From Streptomyces poonensis (lineage in GTDB: Bacteria > Actinomycetota > Actinomycetes > Streptomycetales > Streptomycetaceae), in the NCBI RefSeq assembly GCF_014650915.1, contig NZ_BMVW01000003.1:1-64000 (forward strand): a DNA stretch of 64,000 nucleotides, written 5' to 3'. Shown here piece by piece: positions 23,193-30,207 of this stretch; position 1 is the first letter of the stretch, and each line of letters starts with the position of its first letter. The position numbers and the translations under genes were made by a program. The notes below the pieces were generated by a model. That model had not been told where the DNA came from. It saw only the letters and a list, made by a program, of their open reading frames with translations, and ran no database searches.

Positions 23193-24059
23193 GTGGCCCT
23201 GCACAACTCTGCCCTGAACCACCCCTACGACGCACGGCTGTTGCTCCGGGAGACGACGGTGGGCGCGGGTGCCCAGCTCCTGCTGCTGGCGCTGCTGGGA
23301 ACCGCGATCGGGCTGGGCCCGGCGGGCTGGCTGACGGGCTCGGCGTTCGCGCTCGGCACCTGGGCGGTCCTCACCCGGGCGCTGCGCCGTACCCGGCCCC
23401 CCTCCTTCGGCCCGGCCAACCGTGTGACGCTGGGCCGGGCGGTCCTGGTCGGCGGTGTCACCGCCCTGGTCGCCGACTCCTTCCGCAGCTCACCGCCGGT
23501 GACGCTGTTCGTCGGCCTGACGGCGGTGGCGCTGATCCTCGACGGGGTGGACGGCAAGGTGGCCCGCCGCACCGGCACGACGACACCGCTCGGGGCGCGC
23601 TTCGACATGGAGGTCGACGCGTTCCTGATCCTGGTGCTGAGCGTGTACGTGTCGATGTCGCTCGGCCCGTGGGTGCTCGCGATCGGCCTGATGCGGTACG
23701 TCTTCGTGGCCGCCGCCCGGGTGCTGCCGTGGCTGAACGGTTCGCTGCCGCACAGCATGGCGCGCAAGACGGTGGCGGCGGTCCAGGGGGTGGTGCTGCT
23801 GGCGGCGGCCTCGGGATGGCTGCCGTACGCCGTGACACTCGCTCTGGTCACGGTGGCGCTGGGATCGCTGGTGTGGTCGTTCGGGCGGGACGTGGCGTGG
23901 CTGTGGCGGACGCGGGAGGAGCGTGCGGGGACACGGACCGCACTCGCCCAGCCGGTCGGTGAGCGCTGCGCCCTCGTCCCGGCCGGGCTCAAGGGTGGTC
24001 CGACGGTGCCCGGCGCCGCGGGCACCGTGCCTCGGCGGGAGGCGGAACTCGCGGTGTGA
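23193..24059 (+). CDS. CDP-alcohol phosphatidyltransferase family membrane protein
   Basis: 288 residues with six or so membrane helices. The complete catalytic motif is present: D117-x2-D120-G-x2-A-R-x8-G134-x3-D138-x3-D142. Such enzymes displace CMP from a CDP-linked lipid or alcohol to form a phosphodiester. GTG 23193 is selected for its GGAAGG site; ATG 23118 would add 25 residues. It is divergent from the dehydrogenase gene with 118 bp between, so it marks the right end of the GTP-derived cluster and hints that the product, or its sugar, becomes attached to a phospholipid. The alcohol substrate cannot be predicted. Confidence 0.8.
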   Translation: MALHNSALNHPYDARLLLRETTVGAGAQLLLLALLGTAIGLGPAGWLTGSAFALGTWAVLTRALRRTRPPSFGPANRVTLGRAVLVGGVTALVADSFRSSPPVTLFVGLTAVALILDGVDGKVARRTGTTTPLGARFDMEVDAFLILVLSVYVSMSLGPWVLAIGLMRYVFVAAARVLPWLNGSLPHSMARKTVAAVQGVVLLAAASGWLPYAVTLALVTVALGSLVWSFGRDVAWLWRTREERAGTRTALAQPVGERCALVPAGLKGGPTVPGAAGTVPRREAELAV

Positions 24060-24166
24060 GGCTGCGTGAAGCGGTCATTGCCGGGTCGGCCGCCGGGTCG
24101 GCCGCTTTTCCCGATGAGCGGTACGACCGGCGGTACGGCGCAGAACGGCACAGATCGGCGAGGTGA

Positions 24167-24520
24167 TCAGTTCGGAGCCGGGGAAGCCGTGTCGTCGGCC
24201 TTGATGTCGAAGTTGATCTGGTCTCCATCGACAGAGGTCACTTCGACCGTCACGCCCAAGGTGCTGCCGTCGTCCGCTGTGAGCGTGCACCGGGTGGTGG
24301 TCCCGGCCTTGCCGACGAGATCTTCGGGACAGGTGATGTCCGGCTTCGGCCGGCCCGTCGTGTCGGCGAGCTTCTCGGCGACCAGCGTGGCCAGCTTGTC
24401 CGCGGACATCTTCGGCGTGGACGACCCGACGGTGACCGAGGCGGAGCAGCCGGCGAGCAGTACGCCCGCGGCCACGACCGAGAGGATCGAAGGTGCTGCG
24501 GACAGCCGAATTGTGGTCAT
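24167..24520 (-). CDS. DUF4333-type lipoprotein
   Basis: 117 residues. A signal peptide ends in LLAGC (lipobox, Cys about 25), so it is a membrane-anchored exported lipoprotein. The mature part, SADKLATLVAEKLADTTGRPKPDITCPEDL then TTRCTLTADDGSTLGVTVEV, has the paired cysteines and small beta fold of DUF4333 proteins common in actinobacteria. ATG 24520 has GGAG upstream. Function unknown. Confidence 0.8.
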   Translation of the reverse strand: MTTIRLSAAPSILSVVAAGVLLAGCSASVTVGSSTPKMSADKLATLVAEKLADTTGRPKPDITCPEDLVGKAGTTTRCTLTADDGSTLGVTVEVTSVDGDQINFDIKADDTASPAPN

Positions 24521-24615
24521 GGCGGACTCCGGTCGGGTACTGGTGAGGGCTGGTGAGAAGAGGCAGGAAGCATACTTCGTGGGGGCCTCCGGCCATGCCG
24601 GGAGGACTCGGCGTC

Positions 24616-25131
24616 TCACAGCTTGCCGAAGATCACGCTGCGCCAGGTCCAGCCCGACTTGAGTGCGGCGTTCCGCAGGGGGTCGCGCAGTTCCGAGCTG
24701 TCGAAGCGGAAGGTCTCCGTCGCTTCGAGACCTCCGCTGTCGCCGCGTTGGACCGTGTAGTGGCGGGTGACGGTCCTGTCGGGCCCGCGCGAGTACGCCC
24801 CCGAGATCTTGAGCTGCGGCGGATCCCCGACCCGGGTGACCTCCCAGCTTTCTTCGAGGACGCGCACTTCGTGGTCCTCCGGAACGAGGCGCATCCGGAT
24901 ACGGACGGCACGGGTCAGTTGTGACGCGACGAAGACGGCTTGCCAGGCGGGCTCCGCCATCCGCCACTCCGCCACCAGGTCGCACTCCTCCTCGGCGGCG
25001 CCGTCCCGGATGACGTACGGGGCATCGTCCCGGTTGACGCCGAGCAGAGCCGTCCGCACCTCCTCGGCCGAGCGCGGCACGACACCGTCGTCGGGATGCT
25101 TGGTTCCGGTCAGCTTGTCGAAGAGTCCCAT
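24616..25131 (-). CDS. Hypothetical protein
   Basis: 171 residues, starting MGLFDKLTGTKHPDDG, a soluble amphipathic opening often seen in small Streptomyces proteins. No signal peptide or membrane segment, and no motif I recognise. The middle (AVRIRMRLVPEDHEVRVLEESWEVTR) is beta-rich. Same strand as, and about 60 bp upstream of nothing but, the two type VII-like genes and the DUF4333 lipoprotein, so perhaps one loose unit. Shine-Dalgarno weak. Confidence 0.6.
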   Translation of the reverse strand: MGLFDKLTGTKHPDDGVVPRSAEEVRTALLGVNRDDAPYVIRDGAAEEECDLVAEWRMAEPAWQAVFVASQLTRAVRIRMRLVPEDHEVRVLEESWEVTRVGDPPQLKISGAYSRGPDRTVTRHYTVQRGDSGGLEATETFRFDSSELRDPLRNAALKSGWTWRSVIFGKL

Positions 25132-25191
25132 GTGATCAACCTAGGAGGGGGCGGGTTGCAGGTGCAAGATTCGCCGTCGGCGCGGGAAGCG

Positions 25192-25689
25192 TCACGACGC
25201 CGCAGCGGTGTCCGGGCGCACCGTGCGCACGAAGTCCTGGAAGTCCCGCAGGACGTACGGGAATTGGGACGTGGTGGCTGTGAGAACCAGGCGGATCACC
25301 GCGCGCTTGCGCGGATCGGCGACGTCCAGCATGGACAGGTACACCTGGGACTGGACGAGGTCGCGGGACACGCCGCCGACGACGGCCGACACGGCCAGTG
25401 TCTGGGTGAGACCAGGCGCGCCCTCGGAGCCGATCTCGTGACCACCGGTGACCTCCACCGACGTGACGGCCTTACGCAGGCGCTCCACGGACTCGTGAGC
25501 GATGTCGGACAGCGCCGCCGCGTCCGGACGGTACTCGCCGTCGATCGTGATGTTCGCGGTGAACCCGGCATCCGATTGCGGGTACCGCGCGACGAACGCG
25601 GCGCCCGGCGCACCGGCTGCGTCCGGCGGTTCGGCGCGCCAGCCTTCCGGCAGTTCGAACTGGATCGGTACGGGCAGAGTCGTAGGCAT
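25192..25689 (-). CDS. LpqN/LpqT-like hypothetical protein without lipobox
   Basis: 165 residues. FELPEGWRAEPPDAAGAPGAAFVARYP at the N-terminus, NITIDGEYRPDA and the final RDFQDFVRTVRP resemble the single-domain LpqN/LpqT fold, whose relatives in mycobacteria interact with secretion and envelope systems. There is no signal peptide, so it should be cytosolic. AAGGA precedes the ATG. It lies 47 bp downstream of the large WXG-like gene on the same strand and probably serves it, for instance as chaperone; that is inference. Confidence 0.55.
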   Translation of the reverse strand: MPTTLPVPIQFELPEGWRAEPPDAAGAPGAAFVARYPQSDAGFTANITIDGEYRPDAAALSDIAHESVERLRKAVTSVEVTGGHEIGSEGAPGLTQTLAVSAVVGGVSRDLVQSQVYLSMLDVADPRKRAVIRLVLTATTSQFPYVLRDFQDFVRTVRPDTAAAS

Positions 25690-25736
25690 TTCGGGCCATC
25701 CTTACTACGGCAACGGCAATGAGCCTGCGGGTCCCA

Positions 25737-27065
25737 TCAGAACAGGCTGCCGACCCCGTCCGCGAACCACCCGGCCGCATCCCCCACGGCGTCGGCCGCG
25801 GAGCCCGCGGTGTCGGCGATCTTCCCCGGATCGACGGTGACCTCGAAGCCCACGGCACCACCGAGGAGGGGGGAGATACCCACTTTGGGGGCCCAGTGCC
25901 ATGCGCCGTTGGCGTCCTTGCTGAAGTTCAGGCTCGCCTCCGCGCCGGGGCCGGCCCATCCCTCGGCCGTGGCGCCCACTCCGATGCCCCCGATGTCCGC
26001 TCCCCCGGAGACGCTGCCTTTCGCACCTGCGAACGCTTCGGCGCCCAACTGCACGCCGTCGACGCCGACTCCGGCCGTGACGTTGGCCTCGGCGCCCACC
26101 ATGCCCTCCGCCCGTCCGTACACCCCGACGGGACCGGCGTCGGCGCGGCCGTTGGCCGAGGCCTCGGCGCCCGCGAAGGCACCGGCCTCGCCCGCGATGC
26201 CCTCGTCGGTGATGCCGCCGGACGCGGAGGCCTTGGCGCCCGCATAGGCTTCGGCCGCCCCCTCGAGTCTCATGGGGCCGTTGGTGAGCGAACCCTCCGC
26301 GCTCGCGCGGCCGAGGTCGGCATGGGCCGCGGCCTCGCCCAGCTTGCCGGACCCGGTGTCGGGCCCGGTGACCGATGTTCCGGCGCCGAGGCCGGAGACC
26401 TCGGTCTCGCCCTCGGCGACCCACCCGTCGGTCTTGGTGCTGGCGTCCTTCTTCTTCAGCTCGGCCGCGCGGGCGGCGCCGGCGGCGTCGAGAGAGGTGA
26501 CGACCTTGGAGTTGAAGTCGCTCTTGCTGGAGCCGAGGTCACGACGCAGGGCCCAGCAGGCGATCTCGTCGGCTTCGGCGGCCTGCCGCAGGACGCCTTC
26601 GATGCGGCGGGCGAATGCCTCGCAGGCCTGCTGCTGCTCGCGGGCGGCGGCCTGGCCGTCGGGGTCGTGTCGGGCGCCGGCGTCCTGGGACAGGTCGTAG
26701 CGCGGGGTGACAGTGCCGTCGGCGCCGACGTGCAGGTCCTGTTCCTCGGCCTCGACGTCGGCGAGGCGGCGGAGGTCCTCCTTGGCCTTCTTCAGCTCGG
26801 CATGCAGCGAGGTGAGGACGCCGGCAATGCCTTGCGCCTGCTTCTGGGCGCTCTCGAACTGCTCCTGGGCGGCGCGTACGTCGTTGTCGGCCTTGGCCGC
26901 CGTCAGCACCGGCTGGCTCCAGCAGGCCTGCCGGAAGGGACGGGCGACCTGGTCGCCGTAGGCGGTGTGGAGCCCCTTGAACTTGGTGGCGGTCTCCTCC
27001 CAGCGGTCAGCGGCCGCCGCGAGGTTGCCGAGGTTGAGGTGGTACAGCTGCTCGTACGTCGGCAT
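25737..27065 (-). CDS. Putative type VII secretion substrate with Gly/Ala-rich repeats
   Basis: 442 residues. Residues 1-180 are helical and coiled-coil-like (LNLGNLAAAADRWEETATKF, RAAQEQFESAQKQAQG, ELKKAKEDLRRLADVEAEEQ), in the manner of long WXG100/LXG proteins. Residues 230-400 are repeated Gly/Ala-rich units (AAEAYAGAKASASGG, AEAFAGAKGSVSGG) with no toxin active site I can identify. There is no N-terminal signal peptide. Just upstream lies a 112-residue WXG100-like protein. Together they look like an orphan ESX-type export pair; no EccC or other secretion component is in the window. Confidence 0.6.
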   Translation of the reverse strand: MPTYEQLYHLNLGNLAAAADRWEETATKFKGLHTAYGDQVARPFRQACWSQPVLTAAKADNDVRAAQEQFESAQKQAQGIAGVLTSLHAELKKAKEDLRRLADVEAEEQDLHVGADGTVTPRYDLSQDAGARHDPDGQAAAREQQQACEAFARRIEGVLRQAAEADEIACWALRRDLGSSKSDFNSKVVTSLDAAGAARAAELKKKDASTKTDGWVAEGETEVSGLGAGTSVTGPDTGSGKLGEAAAHADLGRASAEGSLTNGPMRLEGAAEAYAGAKASASGGITDEGIAGEAGAFAGAEASANGRADAGPVGVYGRAEGMVGAEANVTAGVGVDGVQLGAEAFAGAKGSVSGGADIGGIGVGATAEGWAGPGAEASLNFSKDANGAWHWAPKVGISPLLGGAVGFEVTVDPGKIADTAGSAADAVGDAAGWFADGVGSLF

Positions 27066-27154
27066 GAGCTCGGTGGATTCCCCGTTGTGTGGTGCGTGCG
27101 TCTGGTCGGGTTGGAACGGGAGTGGTGGCGGTGTCCGTGCGTGGGAGATCCGGT

Positions 27155-27493
27155 TCAGCCGAAGGGCGAGGGCTCACTCGACAGGGAGCGCATGGTCTGT
27201 GTGTTCGCGTCCTCGGTGCGCTGGTAGAGCATTCCCGAGCCGCCGCACTGGCGGGCGAGGGCGGTGCAGTCGAATGCGAGCGCCGAGACCTGGCTCGACC
27301 AGGTCTCCGCCAGGTCGGTCAGCGCACCGCCCAGTCCGCCGTCCCACTTGCCGCTGCCGAAATCCCGGGAGGCCGAGCGCGACTCGTCCACCGGATGAGC
27401 GCCGGCGGTCCGCGTCCGCCCCGCCATCTCCTGTGCGCCGGCACCCGCCTGGTTCAGCGCTGCCGGGTCCTCGATCTCCGTCCCGGTCGGCAT
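27155..27493 (-). CDS. WXG100-like small protein
   Basis: 112 residues, all helical by eye, with a central Trp-x-Gly-like element (SGKWDGGLGGALTDLAETW) and two cysteines. Size, position before the larger coiled-coil gene and lack of a signal peptide fit ESX/type VII partner proteins. ATG 27493 preceded by GGGG. The call is structural resemblance only. Confidence 0.5.
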   Translation of the reverse strand: MPTGTEIEDPAALNQAGAGAQEMAGRTRTAGAHPVDESRSASRDFGSGKWDGGLGGALTDLAETWSSQVSALAFDCTALARQCGGSGMLYQRTEDANTQTMRSLSSEPSPFG

Positions 27494-27539
27494 GCCATGT
27501 CCCCCATGTCTGTCTTCGTGCCGATGGAACGGCGGGCAT

Positions 27540-27671
27540 CCACGATCGGTACGCGCTGCCCCAGGTCATGGTGGAGCACGGTGGACAGCCGCCCGCCCCA
27601 CCGACCGTGGCCTCGCCCACCCCTGACCGACGGGCGATCTCCTTGATCGTACAGGGATGTCCCGTGCTCAC
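27540..27671 (-). pseudogene. Remnant of a LacI-family regulator N-terminus
   Basis: From a GTG at 27671 the minus strand reads CTIKEIARRSGVGEATV, a near-perfect LacI-type HTH. The frame then departs; after about 17 G-rich bases the +1 frame continues STVLHHDLGQRV, which fits the hinge-side helix of LacI HTHs (SRVLNHDP.. type). The rest of a repressor is missing. It occupies part of the 324-bp gap between the WXG-like gene and the PhyH gene (27494-27817), in which I see nothing else. Confidence 0.4.
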
Positions 27672-27817
27672 CGTCCGGAGGTGAATGCCGAGACGAACGG
27701 TGAGTCGAAGGACAACTTCCTGATGGCCGTACGGGGGTTGTCCGATGGCTCACGTCTGCGAAGACTGACGCCGAGAGCGACAGAGACGAACACCCGAGAC
27801 GACCGCGAGGACCCGGC

Positions 27818-28999
27818 ATGACCCTCACCGCTGCCGCGGGACGCCAGGCCACCTGGCTGACCGAGGCCGACTGCGACCTGGACGCGTTCCGTGCCCTGGT
27901 CGAGCAGAGCACGGACCCGGCCGACCACCCGTACGCCGACGCCGTCGAGCAGAACGTCCCCCTGTACGACAGCGACCGGCTGCGACGGCGGCGCGCGGCG
28001 GCGGGCCGCCGCACGGTACAGGCCGAGCTGGTGCACGCCCTCCTGAACGGCCCCGGCATCGTCGTCCTCAAGCGCGCCTTCACCGACCCGGCCGTGATCG
28101 ACCGGGCCACCGAGGCGTTCACCGCGCTGATCGAGGAGGAGCGCGCGTCCGGCACCGCACGCGGCGACCACTTCGCCAAGCCGGGCGCCAACGACCGCGT
28201 GTGGAACGCCCTGGAGAAAACGGCCACTCGCTTCCCCGACATCTTCGCCGACTACTACGCCAACGACATGCTGGCCCTGGTGTCGGAGGCCTGGCTCGGC
28301 CCCGCCTACCAGATGACCTCACAGATCAACGTGGTCAACCCGGGCGGCGCCGCGCAGAGCGCCCACCGCGACTACCACCTCGGCTTCCTCTCCCAGCAGC
28401 AGGCAACGGCCTACCCGGCGCACGTGCACCGCCTCTCCCCGGTCCTCACCCTCCAGGGCGCGGTGGCGCACTGCGACATGCCGGTGGAGTCGGGCCCGAC
28501 CCTGTACCTGCCGCACTCGCAGAAGTACGAGCCGGGCTATCTGGCCTTCCGCCGCCCGGAGTTCATCGCGTACTTCGACGAGCACCACGTCCAGCTCCCC
28601 CTGGAGAAGGGCGACGCGGCCTTCTTCAACCCGGCGCTGTTCCACGCGGCGGGCCACAACCGCTCCCCGCACATCAAACGCATGGCGAACCTGCTCCAGG
28701 TCTCCTCGGCCTTCGGCCGGGCGATGGAGACGGTGGACCGCGAGGCGATGGCGAACGCGGTGTTCCCGGTACTGCTGGCCCGCAGGAGCGAGGGAGCCAC
28801 GGACGACTGGCTCCGGAACGTGGTGGCCGCCACCGCCGAGGGCTACCCCTTCCCCACCGATCTGGACCTGGACCCCCCGGTGGACGGCCTGGCCCCGCCC
28901 TCCCAGGCGGACGTGCTGTGGCAGGCGGTGGCGGAGGAATGGCCCCCCGAGCACCTGCGCTCCGCACTCCGGGCACACACCGAACGCCGCAACGACTGA
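27818..28999 (+). CDS. Phytanoyl-CoA-dioxygenase-like (PhyH) Fe(II)/2-oxoglutarate oxygenase
   Basis: 393 residues. H183-x-D185 in SAHRDYHLGF is the metal-binding HxD; the distal His is probably in FFNPALFHAAGHNRSP, with Arg a short way after for 2-oxoglutarate. Other family blocks: GPGIVVLKRAFTD near the N-terminus and VAHCDMPVESGPTLYLPHSQ in the barrel. GAGGA precedes the ATG. The next gene, an SDR, follows 15 bp after and is surely co-transcribed. The pair would hydroxylate and then oxidise or reduce a small substrate; the LacI remnant in front hints at a former sugar or cyclitol role. Confidence 0.8.
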   Translation: MTLTAAAGRQATWLTEADCDLDAFRALVEQSTDPADHPYADAVEQNVPLYDSDRLRRRRAAAGRRTVQAELVHALLNGPGIVVLKRAFTDPAVIDRATEAFTALIEEERASGTARGDHFAKPGANDRVWNALEKTATRFPDIFADYYANDMLALVSEAWLGPAYQMTSQINVVNPGGAAQSAHRDYHLGFLSQQQATAYPAHVHRLSPVLTLQGAVAHCDMPVESGPTLYLPHSQKYEPGYLAFRRPEFIAYFDEHHVQLPLEKGDAAFFNPALFHAAGHNRSPHIKRMANLLQVSSAFGRAMETVDREAMANAVFPVLLARRSEGATDDWLRNVVAATAEGYPFPTDLDLDPPVDGLAPPSQADVLWQAVAEEWPPEHLRSALRAHTERRND

Positions 29000-29014
29000 G
29001 AGGACCGCGGACAC

Positions 29015-29860
29015 ATGCACAACGGAACGGAATCCCTCCCGGAACCTGTGACAGGACCCCTGACGGGACCTCTGACGCAACCTCTGACGCGACCTCTGAC
29101 GGAACTTCTGAAGGACAAGGTCCTCCTGGTCAACGGCGGCAGCCAAGGCGTGGGCGCGGCGATCGTACGGGCGGCGGTGCGCGAGGGCGCCGCCGTCGCC
29201 TTCACCGCCGAGCGCCCGGACCCGGCCGAGCAGTTGGCGAAGGAGACGGGCGCGCTGTTCCTCCCCGCGGACCTGGCGGACGCGGACCAGGCGAGCGCGT
29301 CCGTCGAACGCACCGTAACGGCCCACGGCCGCCTGGACTGCCTGGTCAATTCGGCGGGCCTCACCACACGCGGCTCACTCCTGGACACGACACCGGAGTT
29401 GTTCGACGCGCATGTGGCGGTGAACCTGCGCGCCCCCTTCTTCGCGATGCAGGCGGCGGTACGTCACCTCCTGGACCGCGGCTCCCCTGGCACGATCGTC
29501 AACATCATCACCAACTGCTCCCACGGCGGCCCGCCCCACCTGGCCCCCTACTCCGCGACGAAGGCCGGCCTGGTGGGCCTGACCCGCAACGCCGCCCACG
29601 CCCACCGCTGGGACCGCGTCCGTGTCAACGGCCTCAACATCGGCTGGACGGACACCGAGGGAGAGGACAGGGTCCAGCGCGCGTTCCACGGCGCGGGCGA
29701 CGACTGGCGCGAGAAGGCGGCCGCGACCCTGCCGATGGGCAAGCTGGGCCAGGCCGACGAGATCGCCGACTTCGTGGTCTTCCTGCTGTCGGAGCGCAGT
29801 GGGGTGGTGACGGGGTCGGTCATCGACTGGGATCAGAGGGTGGTGGGGACGTTCGACTGA
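29015..29860 (+). CDS. Short-chain dehydrogenase/reductase with repetitive leader
   Basis: 281 residues. NGGSQGVGAA is the nucleotide loop (Gly-rich TGxxxGxG with Asn for Thr), NSAGLT the NAG motif, and YSATK the catalytic Tyr-x3-Lys. Residues 8-30 are PxTGPLT-type repeats coded by a 12-bp repeat, and sit before the true fold. Second gene of the PhyH operon. Probably NAD(P)-dependent oxidation of the PhyH product; substrate unknown. Confidence 0.85.
   Translation: MHNGTESLPEPVTGPLTGPLTQPLTRPLTELLKDKVLLVNGGSQGVGAAIVRAAVREGAAVAFTAERPDPAEQLAKETGALFLPADLADADQASASVERTVTAHGRLDCLVNSAGLTTRGSLLDTTPELFDAHVAVNLRAPFFAMQAAVRHLLDRGSPGTIVNIITNCSHGGPPHLAPYSATKAGLVGLTRNAAHAHRWDRVRVNGLNIGWTDTEGEDRVQRAFHGAGDDWREKAAATLPMGKLGQADEIADFVVFLLSERSGVVTGSVIDWDQRVVGTFD
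29053..29112 (+). repeat. In-frame 12-bp repeat in the SDR leader
   Basis: Five imperfect units of ACCTCTGACGGG type code for Pro-Leu-Thr-x. As with the other minisatellites here, the unit is a whole number of codons. Confidence 0.75.
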
Positions 29861-30081
29861 CGGGGCGCGTCCTCCTGGCTCCGTACAACCGTTCTCGCGT
29901 CCGGACGGCCGATGCGTGTATACGCCACTGGGTTGGCTCGGTCGGCGCGAACCGGTGAGGGAAGCACCCCGACCCGCCGACCACCTGACGCGCCACCATG
30001 TCATCGCTGACCGGCCCGACTTAACGCGAGAGCCGAGGCTCATCCCGTTAACATCGTCAACACACTGACAGGCTGTTGCGT

Positions 30082-30110
30082 TTGACCTTGCTCGTGTACG
30101 GTGGTGCAAT
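30082..30110 (+). promoter_or_regulatory. Promoter of the kinase-helicase operon
   Basis: TTGACC (30082-30087), 17-base spacer, TGCAAT (30105-30110; four of six consensus bases). Placed about 98 bp before the GTG at 30208. The rest of the 347-bp gap (29861-30207) is somewhat poorer in GC than the genes around it, and shows no gene and no clear operator. Confidence 0.6.
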
Positions 30111-30207
30111 CCGCAACGTCCGCACTTCGCACGAAGCCACGGAACTGCGGCACGCGTTGGGGGCGCGTCCCGTGACGGGACGGCGGGACGAGGGCAGAGG
30201 AGCGGCC

